From Coenobita brevimanus (taxonomy: Eukaryota > Arthropoda > Malacostraca > Decapoda > Coenobitidae), in NCBI GenBank assembly GCA_032717465.1, contig CM064657.1, positions 22,260,468 through 22,324,467 of the forward strand: DNA of 64,000 nucleotides, given 5' to 3'. The position numbers were made by a program, and so were the translations under genes. How positions within the stretch are numbered: the stretch's first letter is position 1; every line of letters begins with the position of its first letter. This document shows positions 35,413 to 48,879 of this stretch, piece after piece. The notes under the pieces were generated by a model, which was not told where the DNA came from, did no database searches, and saw nothing but the letters and a program-made list of their open reading frames with translations.

Positions 35413-37483
35413 TGTAATAGAGTGAATTCGGCGGCTTAAGATTTACGAGGGTGGCCAGTATGCTTATTTTTTTTTTATGCCCCCCGCGTCCAGGCGAGTG
35501 GCTACAGGGGGACCTTTCCCGGTTCTTGTTCATGGAGACTTCCATATTGTCGTCAATAATAAGGCTCCCAGACTCCACTGAGGAGGAGCTATTCTTTCTC
35601 TCCCTCGCTGGACCAGGAGCAGGAAGGACATGAGGACGTGACTGCTTAGTGAGGGTGGTGAAATTAATTTTGTCAAACTTGTCAGGCTTCTGTGTTGGCC
35701 GCACTGACTGCAAAGGAACAGCGGCAGCCTGAGAGTATGATGTAGCAACAGGGATGTCTGTAAGAGAGTTGGAACGTACAGGAGGGTTAGACTGAGAGGT
35801 AGGGCGTGGGGCACGAGAAGCGAATGTAAGGTCAGTCTGTGTCTCAACGGTGCACATCACGGGATGGGACACAACCGCCGATGCATAGGAGATATTAGGC
35901 TTGGGAGTTGCATGGAACTCCTTCACCTTCTTCCTTGCATCGTAAAAGGAAATGCCCTCAGTTGCCTTCACTGTGCAGACCTCTTTCTCCTCCTTCCACT
36001 TGGGACAAACCCTCGAGGAAGTGGAGTGAGCATCCTTGCAGTGAAAGCAGCATTCAGTCTCGGATGTACAGTTGCGAGCAAATGACTCGAGGCCACCTAG
36101 TCCACCAAGATGTTGGCGTTTTATCTGGCAACAGTGGTAGCTTTGAACTTGACCGAGATTCAGTCTGCTGTCCGGGCGAAACAAACCCAGTGATAATTTG
36201 TCAATGTGCAGTTCTAGCTGGTCTCCAATCAGTATCATTCAAGTAAACGTAAAATACTGATAATGATTAACGTGTTATACACGTGGTAGATGTATTTATA
36301 ACCATAGTATTACAACACTGGCATCCAAATAGTGCTGCGTTCATTGGTGTGAGACACGCGGGTATCCCGAGCGTGCGGCTCCATCACCACCTTGGTTTGT
36401 GACGTAGGCACCACGTGACGTCACGTATGGGGGGTTGAACTAGTTGACCCGTTCATGATGATAAACATTTATTGAGAGTAATCGTTCGACTTTATCACTC
36501 GAATATTAAAGAAACATTGGTATTCTCTGTCAAAACAAACCTATTACAACCTCTAATCTCATACGTTAAATGCTGCAGCCTACCACTTGCCCCCTAATCC
36601 CCCTCCCATCACCCGTCCCACCTCGTCCCGCCCTTCCTCACCCACCACTCTCCATATAACTCCCACACCCCCCTCCCGTTGTTCCGCCTACTGTGGTGTG
36701 AACCTTTAACAGTCCCACCTGCTTTAGAGTCAGAGGTGGACGAAAGTGAGGTTAACAGTGAGGGACGACTGGCATGACGGTGTTTTTTGTGATAATAATG
36801 CTAGGTTTCGAGGAAATCGATAAACCCTACGGCATATCTTTTGAAAACTGGTAAAGATTGTTTGGTTCACGACGATAGTCGAACAAAATAAATGACTGTG
36901 TCTCACATGAATGAACGCACCACAATTTGGATGCCTATGTCGTAATACTATGGTTATAACTATATCTACCACGTGTATGACACGCTAATCATTATCGGTA
37001 TAATACGTTTACTTGCATGATATTGATTGGAGACCAGTTAGAAGAGCACACTGACAAATTATCACTGGGTTTGTTTCGCCTGAACAGCTGACTGAATCTC
37101 GCTCAAGTTCACAGCTACCACTGTTGCCAGATAAAACAACAACATCTTTGTGGACTAGGTGTCCTCGAATCATCTGCTCGCAACTGTACAATTGTCAGCA
37201 GAGTGAACTAAAGCCGCGCACTTGCCACACACGATGTTGGAAGCCCGACAAGCCTTTTCATGGTGTCCATAAAGCTGACATTTTGAACAACGAAGGGGAT
37301 TGGGGATGTACGGTCTTACATTTACAATTTCATATCCTACTTTGACATTTGTAGGTAGAGAAACTTTGCCAAAAGTGAGGACAACAGTGGCTGTCTTCGT
37401 CCTTACGCCTTCCTGAAACCGAGTGATGAATCTGGCATCAATGATATCCTGCTGAGCAAGTTCCTGTATGATCTCTTCCTCAC
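35372..37483 (-). pseudogene. LINE unit A ORF1 (zinc-knuckle gag-like), split by element F
   Basis: The N-terminal part (37483-37186) reads TSEEEIIQELAQQDIIDARF and leads to a first CCHC knuckle, CSKCQLYGHHEKAC, and the start of a second. The C-terminal part (36069-35372) resumes with SETECCFHCKDAHSTSSRVC and a Ser/Pro-rich tail. Between them lies the 1116-bp element F plus one GTAC. Omitting F and one GTAC leaves an uninterrupted frame across the knuckle region, so the split is an insertion. The intact protein would bind nucleic acid as a LINE ORF1p. Confidence 0.85.
36066..37189. mobile_element. element F: 1.1-kb foldback transposon with GTAC duplication
   Basis: The element is 36070-37185, flanked by GTAC at 36066-36069 and 37186-37189. 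The termini are AGTTGCGAGCA and TGCTCGCAACT. Inverted arms are about 290 bp each (36070-36360 and 36895-37185), near 88% by eye. The middle (36360-36890) is unpaired, partly C-rich, and has no credible ORF. The edges are set by the LINE reading frame. It is non-autonomous and its superfamily is not recognised. Confidence 0.87.
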
Positions 37484-37888
37484 TAGTGTTATGTATCTGT
37501 AATAATATTATATCTCACCTTAACTGAGCATTATCCGGTTCTCTCATTTATCAGGGCTGACTTAGGTAAATTTGTTCTTGCTAAATTCGTGTTAATAGAG
37601 GCTATTGCAGTTAACCATATATGTAACCTGTTTTGACATTACGTTATCCTTATGAGTCATGGATGTTTAGTTGTTAGTTTGAGCATTAAGCTTTAACTTG
37701 TAATTTTACCTAACTTTTTTGTTTTGAACCTGGAACGTTGCGGGACAGTAGTGATTTTAGTATTTTCACTTGAAGTGTTCATTATCTCTCTCTGTTCCGT
37801 AACATAAATTTGGCGACCTCTTATCAGGATATTCAGGATATTATCATAAGGATATTGCTTGATATTTTGTGACTGTGATTTATTCATG

Positions 37889-38974
37889 ATGTCTACTATT
37901 ACTACTCTTGATGAAGTCAAAGATTTTTTGTCAAATGTGCAAACAGTGTGTGATGTAGAAAACTGAACAAAGAATGAACTTAAGCTTGTTGCTCAACAAT
38001 TGGGAATTGCTGTTCGCTCTCATCAGTCTAAAGATCAAATTGTTGGCATGATTAATAAAAGCTTGTTTAATATAACTCCTCCAGATGAGCAAACGCAGAT
38101 TAAAATAGCTAAGTTACAGCTAGCCGTGCAGGAGGCTCGTGCTAAGGAGGCTGAGGCTCAGGCTTGTATTCAGGAGGCACAGGCACAAATTGAAATTGCT
38201 AGGATTCAGGCAGACCATGAGTATCGCATGAAACAAAGTGGAACTGGATCATCTAGCTCTGATGATTTTGATGTGGCTAAAAATGTTAAACTTGTCCCTC
38301 CTTTTAATGAATCTGATTTAAGAAAGTATTTTCAGTTGTTTGAGAGGGTAGCTACAGGTTTTAATTGGCCCAAAAAGTATTGGCCAGTACTCCTTCAAAC
38401 TGTTCTCACCGGTAAAGCTCAAGTAACGTATGCATCTTTGCCTCAGGATCAATCTGATAATTATGATGTAGTTAAGAGCTTGACTCTTAAGGCCTATGAG
38501 CTTGTTCCTGAAGCCTATAGAGTAAAATTTAGGAAAACTTATAAGCAAGATAAGCAATCCCATGTTGAGTATGCAAAAATCAAAGAAGATCTGTTAGAGC
38601 AGTGGTTAAATTTTAAAAATGTAAATTCTGATTTTGATAAATTTAAGCAGATGATTTTGCTGGAGGACTTCAGAAGGTGTATTAATAAATATGTAAGCCT
38701 ATATCTCGATGAGAAAAGAATAGATAATTTGTCTGATGCTGCAGTTTTAGCTGATGAATATGTTCTCACTCACAAGAGATATTCTAAAGAAAAAAGGAAA
38801 GCTGAGAGTAAGTACGTTGCCTCTACTCAGAGTACAGGTAACAGGAAAGAGAATAAAGATGATGTTTCTCAGGAAGTAAATACCAGCTCCACCTCTAGAT
38901 TTCAGAAAAGTAAATGAACTTACTGGAGTAAGCTTGGTCATACTACGGAGAAATGTTTCAGGAGACAGCGTGAT
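37889..38974 (+). pseudogene. G3 gag, unit A
   Basis: The start is at the paired ATGs 37886/37889. TGA at 37964-37966 (Arg codon) is shared with unit B, and TGA at 38915-38917, in the zinc knuckle, is private to unit A. The capsid-like region is otherwise complete and matches G1 closely. The next knuckle residue in the subfamily is Trp instead of Cys. Confidence 0.87.
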
Positions 38975-41476
38975 GTGAACAAAAAGGAGTCTTTAAATAT
39001 TCAGTCAATTGGTCTAGTGTCCACCCTTGAGAGTTCCCAGAATTCTTTAACCGAGTTAACTGAACCTGCTTTGAGGGGTAAATTAAATTCTCATGACGAA
39101 GCTCCTCTTTTGAGCAGTAACGTGAGTGACACTCTCAAGAGTTCATGTGCTAATTTCCTGTCTGATGGTTTTGTCAGTCCTCTGGACAATAATGACAAGA
39201 AATCAGTTAAAATATATCGTGATACAGTTGCTTGCCAATCCCTTATGCTGACCAGTGTTCTTGGCTCTAATGTTAATTCCTCTGACGAAACTGTAATCTT
39301 ACAAGGTGTATGGAATAATTACTTCTCTGTCCCTCTGTGCAGAGTGAATTTAGAGTCTGGTTTTGTTAATGGTTCCGTTATGGTTGGGTTGGTTGAGACA
39401 CTCCCAATGTCAGGTGTAACTTTCTTACTTGGAAATGATATTGGTGGAAGTCAAGTGTGTCCAGCTCCTCAGTTGTCTAGTGAACCAGTGACTCCGACCC
39501 AGGATTGTGATGTCCCTGATGTGTTCTCTGCATGTGCTGTCACTAGGGCTAATTCTAAAGTTACTGGTGATTTAGAGGATAATGATGATGATGATGATGT
39601 TATCCTAGCTGACACTTTTCTTGCTAATTTGGACCACTCACCAGATGAGGCAGTACCCCGTAGTGTTGATAATTTGTCTCGTCAAGAGTTGGTTGAGTTG
39701 CATGTTGCTGACCCTGAGTTGAAAGGTCTAGCTAACTCTGCTTGCAGTCAGGAAGAGTCAGCTAGTGCTTCTACTTGTTATTATATAAAGTCAGGAGTAC
39801 TTATGAGAAAGTGGAGACCCCCAGCAGCATCAGCCGACTATGAATGGGAGGTTGTATATCAAGTTGTCATCCCTCGTGTTTGTAGGCAGGATATCATTAG
39901 AGTGGCTCATGATTCCAGTTTGGCAGGACACCTTGGTGTGAGGAAGACTGTGGCACGCATTTTGAAACACTTCTACTGGCCAGATATCTTCAGAGATGTT
40001 TCCTGTTATTGTGAGTCTTGTCACACCTGTCAAGTGTTGGGGAAGTGAAATCAGACCGAAAAGGTTGCACTTCTAGTTCCCATTCCTCCTTTTGAGGCGC
40101 CATTCACCCGTGTGTTGGTGGATATTGTGGGCCCTCTTCCTAAGACTTCTCCAGGATTTTCTTACGTGTTGACCCTGATTGATATGGCTACTCGTTATCC
40201 TGAAGCCATTCCACTTAGAAATATCTCAGCAAAGAACGTGGTTAAGGAAATGCTGGGGTTCTTCACCAAGTTTGGTCTGCCCAAGGAGGTACAGTCAGAA
40301 CGGGGAAGTAATATCATGTCAAATGTTTTCAAGCAGTTTCTGAAAGAGTTGGGCATCTACCAGATCACGTCTTCAGCTTACCATCCCCAGACCCAAGGAG
40401 CATTGGAGAGATATCATCAAACACTCAAATCGATGCCCAGGAAATACTGTTTGGGACATCAGAATAAAGGTCTTCCATTCGTTGTCTTTGCCGCAAGAGA
40501 ATCTCCAAATGAATCACTGGGCTTCTCACCCTTTGAACTACTGTTTTGCCATGAAGTAAGAGGACTCCTTAAGCTACTCAAGGAATGCTGGCTGTCGGAG
40601 GAAGATGACGTCAACTTGCTGCAGTATGTGATGAAGTTCAAAGAATGGCTGTCCACTGCTTTACAGCTGGCGAGAGAGAATTTAGGAGCTGCTCAGGAGA
40701 AGATGAAGACTTGGTATGATAAGAAGTCCAGGTTACGCCACTTTCAGCCAGGGGATCTGGTTTTGATTCCGCTACCGGTGCATAGGCAACCTCTTCAAGC
40801 CAAGTATAGTGGTCCTTATTTCGTGGAGATGAAACTCAGTGATGTCAACTATGTCATCGCCACACCAGATCGTGGAAAGAACAAGCAACTTTGTCATATC
40901 AACATGCTAAAGTTATATCACAGGCGGGACGAAAATAACCCAGTCTGCACTGTAGCTGTTCCACCCGAGTCTGCAAGTGAAGTTCTCCCATGCAATATGA
41001 GCCTGAGTGATAGTTTGGGAAAGAATCCTGATATCATGAATGATCTCCAGACTAAGCTTTCTCATCTACCTCCCGAGGAAAGGCAGGAGTTTTCGGCATT
41101 ACTGCAGGAGTACACGCAAGTGTTCCGTGCCACTCCAGGAAGAACCACTGTGTTGATGCATGATGTCGATGTTGGAAACGCAAAGCCAATTAAACTGCCT
41201 CCTTACCGTGTGGACCCAGTGAAAGTTCCTCTAATCCAGAAGGAGGTTGGCTACCTGTTGGACCACAAGATGATTGAGCCCTGTCAGAGCGAGTGGGGTT
41301 CTCCTGTCACTCTAGTCCCTAAGCCAGGTGGGTCACAGCGGCTTTGCATCGACTACAGACGTGTTAATCAGATAACCAAAACAGACACTTACCCTCTCCC
41401 TCGCGTGGAAGATTGCATAGACAAGATCGGAAAGGCTAGGTACATAAGTAAGTTTGATTTGTTAAAGGGATACTGA
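38975..41476 (+). pseudogene. G3 protease, integrase and RT N-terminal half, unit A
   Basis: The same frame as gag, which shows a gag-pol fusion without frameshifting. Protease has DTV for DTG (YRDTVACQS) but keeps LLGNDIGG. Integrase has HDSSLAGHLG, CESCHTC, a shared TGA at 40046-40048, then LVDIVGPLPK, ERGSNI (second Asp changed to Glu) and GALERYHQTLK. The GPY-like module and RT N-terminus follow without a break to 41476. There a 13-bp deletion after DLLKGY shifts the frame; it is shared with unit B. Confidence 0.9.
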
Positions 41477-42420
41477 CTGAACGTGCTTGGGAGATCTCAT
41501 GTTTTGTAACACTAGGAAAGACTTTTGCATGTTCTGTAATGCCATATGGTATGAAGAATGCACCAGCCACCTTTCAGAAGCTCATGAATGTTGTAACAGA
41601 GGGTTTGACAGGGTGTGATGTTTATGTTGATGATGTATTAATCTTCAGTGACAACTGGAAAGATCACCTATGCCATGTCAGTAAATTTCTTGAGCGTTTG
41701 GTTCAGGCTAATCTTGTACCTAATTTATCAAAGTGTGAGTTTGGTCAAGCTAAAGTTCAGTACCTTGGGTACGTAATTGGTGATGGACACGTTGCAACAC
41801 CAGGAGCTAAAGTCCAGGTTATAAGTGATCTTCCCAGACCTAAAAGTAGGAAAGAGCTACAAAGATTTTTGGGAATGGTAGGTTATTACAGGAGATTTGT
41901 TCATAACTTTTCAATTCTTGTATCACCACTTGCAGACCGACTGAAAAAGGGAGTTAAATTTGTCTAGATCGATAACTGTGAGTCCTCTTTCAATAAACTT
42001 AAAGCTATCCTATTAAGTCAGCCAGTGCTCGCTACTCCAAATTTTGCTAAGCCTTTTAAGATGGCTGTTGATGCAAGTGATACAGGAGCTAGGGCTGTTT
42101 TGCTGCAAGAGGATGATCAGGGTATTGAACACCCTGTATCTTATTACAGTAAGAAATTCACGCCACCTCAAAAAAACTACTCAACTATTGAGAAAGAGCT
42201 TTTGGCCTTGATTTTGGGTTTACAGCATTTTTCATTTTATTTGTGTTCTGGTTTTGACCCCATAGTCATTTACACCGATCATAACCCACTGAAATTCCTT
42301 AGTAAGCTTAAAGATAAAAATCAGAGATTGACAAGATGGAGTCTACTTCTTCAGGAGTATTCATTAGACATACAACATGTCAAGGGGAAATAAAATGTTA
42401 TTGCAGATTGCTTATCTAGA
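41477..42420 (+). pseudogene. G3 RT C-terminal half and RNase H, unit A
   Basis: MPYGMKNAPATFQ, CDVYVDDVLIFSD (catalytic YVDD), CEFGQAKVQYLGYV and RKELQRFLGMVGYYRRF are present. TAG at 41965-41967 (Trp codon) is private to this copy. RNase H keeps VDASDTGARA, STIEKELLAL and YTDHNPL, then stops in KGK before the last motif (TAA, shared with unit B). Confidence 0.9.
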
Positions 42421-42487
42421 CTTTAGACAGATTGTTTTAGAGTAATAAGAAATTTCCTTTGTAAATTTCTTTTTCTTTGTGGGGAGG

Positions 42488-42984
42488 TGTTACATTGCCT
42501 ATGATTTCATCATCCTTTGTATAATTCTAACGTACAGTATGCTGCATGTTTGATCACGATTCGGCTCGTGGCTTCCATAGTGATCAGGCTTGCGTGTTCT
42601 ACCTCACACCCCCCTTCTCCCCCTTACAGTAGAGTAAGTCGTTCTTTCTGTTGTTCAGAGCAGGAGTGTCAACTTCTCGTACTCTGTGCCCTCATTTGTG
42701 CGTCCTTCTTGCAAGTTGAATCAAGCTCTGCAGGCCCCCTATATAATGAGCTCAGTCTCTGCATTAGTTGCCACTTAGATCTACTCCTCATTTTGTTCAC
42801 ATCTCTGTCCTCCCCTGTATTGTGAGTGCTCAGGAAGTCTCCAGCCATCTAGCTGCTGTATATTTTGAGTATAAGTGTTATTTCCATTTTTCTTGTACTG
42901 TATAGCCTGAGGCGTTAATTTGCAGGCCTGGTAAGGTTTTTGTGATTCATGTAAAGTTTTTAATGTCAGCCAGTGTGATTAGTG
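42488..42984 (+). repeat. G3 3' LTR, first half
   Basis: TGTTACATTGCC through GTGATTAGTG, then LINE sequence in a T-rich tail. Confidence 0.88.
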
Positions 42985-43160
42985 GTTTTTGTTGTTGTTG
43001 CCTATCGGCCATTGAGGCCGGAGCCTCTGGTCATTAAGGCAAAATTATATATATGTATATACATTGACATATATATACATATATATACGAACATATATAT
43101 ATACATACATACATAAATACACACATCCATGCATATGAACATACACACTTTCATTCACAC

Positions 43161-43239
<79 letters not shown>

Positions 43240-43286
43240 TATAATTATAGATATATATAGATATAGATATATATAGATATATATGT

Positions 43287-43334
<48 letters not shown>

Positions 43335-44254
43335 TTTTTTTATTTTTTTTGTATTTTTATTTCAATTATTTTTTTTGGTAATTTTTTTTTATATTTTTAG
43401 TGTTATATTACTTATAAACAAAAAATGCTTATATAAAGATCCTAAAACTAATTACCTAGCAGACAAATCTCTATCCTATACTAAGTCCTAAGAGACAAAT
43501 AACTAGACCTACACTAATGGTAAAAAAGCCTCGACCAAAAGAACACCATCGACTGCAGATATGTAATGCCTTTCTACATTACATACCTGCACTCATCACC
43601 TGGTGACTGTCAGTCGAGGCACAACCTAATATAGGGGACATCAATATATGAAAGGGAACCAGACGAGTCAGGAACATTTCCATATACGTCAGCTGTCGGC
43701 CCTAATTAGAATAACTTAAGCAAGATGGTACAATGTATTTACATAATTTATATAAAAAGTGAAGAACCTCGCCCAGCAGACCACCATCGACTGCAAGTGC
43801 CCAATACCTTCCTATATTGCACACTTGCACTCATCAGCTGGTGACTGTCAGGCGAGGAACTTGGCTTAATGTAGGGGACATCTATATTAGAAATAGATCA
43901 GTGGGAGGAGGAACTATTTAAAATATGTCAACTGTCAACCCTAATTAATATTACAATATATACATATTTACCGTTGATAAAAACCATAACCACACAGTAA
44001 AAAAGTCACATCACTGATCAGTCTGGTCTCTCTCAAGAAAGCCATCAATTTATCAGTCATAACAATGTCCCCATCACCCAGGATGGTGGAAAGGGTGAAG
44101 GGGACGTCTGCTGCGCCACAGTAATTTATAAGTGAAGCACGTTCACGAATAAATCGCCGACAGCGCAGGATGATATGACTGATAGATAACACCGTATCAC
44201 AGATGTCACAGTGCGGTGGGAAGCGTCTTTCCATATAAGGTTTCATATGTGTTA
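42985..44254 (-). mobile_element. I/Nimb-like LINE, 3' part only
   Basis: It starts with the LINE poly(A) end (T-rich on the plus strand, 42985-43000), a GCCTATCGGCCATTGAGGCC block, the 3' UTR with both ~240-bp units, and the last 95 or so codons of ORF2 (44254-43968; C-terminal Cys/His block). It ends at the duplication junction. The (TA)n at 43163-43328 is longer and more interrupted than in other copies. Confidence 0.85.
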
Positions 44255-44255
44255 T
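44255..44255. other. tandem-duplication junction
   Basis: LINE sequence identical to other copies runs to 44254. One extra T follows, then sequence identical to 28193 onward. No long homology lies at the joint, so end-joining is likely. Confidence 0.8.
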
Positions 44256-46312
<2,057 letters not shown>

Positions 46313-46316
46313 GTAC

Positions 46317-47057
46317 AGTATACTGCATGTTTGATCACGAGCGTGTTCTACCTCACTTCCCCCCTTCTCCCTTATCGTAGAGTAAGTTGTTTTTTCTGTT
46401 GTTCAGAGCAGGAGTATCAACTCTTTGTCCCCCTCTGGCTTCATTTGCGCGTCCTTCTTACAAGTTGTATCAAGCTCTGCCGGCCCCTATATAATGAGAT
46501 CAGTCTCTACATTAATTGCCACTTAGATCTACTCCTCATTTTGTTCACATCTCTGTCCTTCCCTGTACAGTTGTTATTATTGTGAGTGCTCAGGAAGTCT
46601 CCAATCATCTAGCAGCTGTGTAATTTGAGTATAACTGTTATTGCATTTTTTCTTGTACTGTGTAGCGTAATGTGTTAATTCTTAGGCCTAGTAAGGTTTT
46701 TGTGATTCATGTGTTTTGGGTGTCAGCCCTTATTAATAATAGTTTGTATCTGTAATAATATATCTTGCATTCACTGAGTATTATCTGGTATTTCATTTTA
46801 TCAAGGCTAACTTAGATAAATTTACTCTTGCTAATTTCGTGTTAATAGAGGCTATTGCAGTTAACCATATATTTAACCTGTTTTTTGCCATTACATTATC
46901 CTTATGAGTCCTAAATGTTTTGTTGTTAGTTTGAGCATTAAACTTTAACTTGTAATTTTACCTAACTCTTTTGTTTTGAACCTGGAACTTTACGGGACAG
47001 TAGTGATTTTTAGTATTCTCACTTAAAGTGTACATTATCTTTCTCTGTTCCGTAACA
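46317..47057 (+). repeat. LTR subfamily A, 3' part (unit B)
   Basis: The duplicate of 30178-30917, ending GTTCCGTAACA. Confidence 0.88.
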
Positions 47058-47171
47058 ATGCATATACATTGACATATATATATACATATATATATACGAA
47101 CATATATATATACATACATACATAAATACACACATCCATGCATATGAACATACACACTTTCATTCACACGT

Positions 47172-47237
<66 letters not shown>

Positions 47238-47623
47238 ATTTTTATTTTATTTTTTTTTGTATTTTTATTTTTATTATTTTTTTTATATTTTTAGTTTTGT
47301 ATTACTTATAAACAAAAATGCTTAATATAAAGATCCTAAAACTAATCACCTAGCAGAGAAATCTCTATCCTATACTAAGTCCTAAGAGACAAATAACCAG
47401 ACCTACACTAATGGTAAAAAAGCTTCGACCAAAAGAACACCATCGACTGCAGATATGTAATGCTTTTCTACATTACATACCTGCACTCATCAGCTGGTGA
47501 CTGTCAGGTGAGGAACTTAGCTTAATGTAGGGGACATCTATATTAGAAATAGATCAGTGGGAGGAGGAACTATTTAAAATATGTCAACTGTCAACCCTTA
47601 TTAATATTACAATATATACATAT

Positions 47624-48879
47624 TTACCGTTGATAAAAACCATAACCACACAGTAAAAAAGTCACATCACTGATCAGTCTGGTCTCTCTCAAGAAAGCCA
47701 TCAATTTATCAGTCATAATAATGTCCCCATCACCCAGGATGGTGGAAAGGGTGAAGGGGACGTGTGCTGCGCCACAGTAATTTATAAGTGAAGCACGTTC
47801 ACGAATAAATCGCCGACAGCGCAGGATGATATGACTGATAGATAACACCGTATCACAGATGTCACAGTGCGGTGGGAAGCGTCTTTCCATATAAGGTTTC
47901 ATATGTGTTAAAATGGTGGCATTGAGCCGTAACCGTGCCAACACTTTTTCTTCCAGGCGACTGGGGCGGTTGGCGGTGTCCCAGTAGCCCATGTATGGCT
48001 TACAGGTCGGAATATTTAGTCTGGTCCACTGACCTTGTCACAGAAGATTTATTGATTTCTTTCCGAGAGAGAGACTCGACCGTAGATCACGAGGAACGTC
48101 CCAAGTCTCCTCGAGCTCTACAGCCGACTTTGCAAGTAAGTCAGCCTGCTCATTGCCGTAGATACGACAATGACCAGGCAACCAGATCAGCGTGAATGAC
48201 TCGTCGGATGAATGCAACTTATTGACGACGCGGCCCTGGATCTCGTGAGAGTCTGTAATACCAAATGCAATTGCCTGAAGGGCTGATTTTGAATCTGAAA
48301 ATATGACAAATGAGTCATGCCTAGGATTGAGAGCATAGTCTATGGCTTTGTCAATAGCAAAAAGTTCGGAGGAAAACACAGATGTATGAGTCGGCAACCG
48401 ATACCTAAGTGCACATTCAGTCGACCACACACTTGCACCCACACATTCACTCGACTTGGAGCCGTCGGTGTACAATTGATGGGACCCCAAGTGACGAACA
48501 ATGATGTTACGAAACAAGTGGTGGACCTCCGCCTCTGGCGCCTTGGCCTTTGGTGCTGGGAGCCATGAGACATCCACTGTAAAGCCGGGTGGCTCCCAAG
48601 GCGCTATCTTTTTAAACACCAACTTGTCACAGTCACTGGGGTCCACACCAAGCTCTTGAGTCAGTAAGTGGAGGCGAACGGCAAGTGGCCGACGCATCCC
48701 CCGCAGAAGGTGGTGGTATTGACGCAGGGGGGTACAGGCCACATTGCCGATAATATTTTCCTAAACGTCCTTACGCCGTAGGACAAGGCCAGGTGATCAC
48801 GGCGAATATGGAGGGGAGACACATTCGCCTCCACTTCCATACGAGCCACACGAGGACACCGGACGGCTCCAAGACACAT
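47624..48879 (-). pseudogene. LINE unit B RNase H and ORF2 C-terminus
   Basis: The same domains as at 31722-32978 (TDGSKSSE, SDSKSAL, GNEQAD, Cys/His block). A frameshift near 48760 and a TGA at about 48038 (Trp codon) are private to this copy. Confidence 0.9.

Larger units (their letters stand above)
30918..37483 (-). mobile_element. I/Nimb-like LINE, unit A (ORF1, ORF2 with EN-RT-RNase H)
   Basis: On the minus strand the element runs ORF1 (37483-35372, split by element F), ORF2 endonuclease (about 35412-34650), RT (34645-32979), RNase H (32978-31722), and 3' UTR (31721-30918). The 5' end abuts gypsy LTR at TAGTGTT (37484-37490). The 3' end is cut off by LTR sequence at 30917, so the poly(A) end seen at 58921-58935 is missing. 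RNase H after RT points to the I group (I/Nimb). Shared and private stops disable it. Confidence 0.87.
37484..42984 (+). mobile_element. G3: Gmr1-like gypsy copy, unit A
   Basis: The second half of an LTR (37484-37804), PBS (37811-37818), gag-PR-INT-RT-RNase H in one original frame, PPT (42479-42487), and the first half of an LTR (42488-42984). At both LTR break points LINE sequence begins, at the same LTR position and with the same TAGTGT-type duplication. Stops at 37964, 38915, 40046 and 41965 and a 13-bp deletion near 41474 disable it. Confidence 0.87.
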
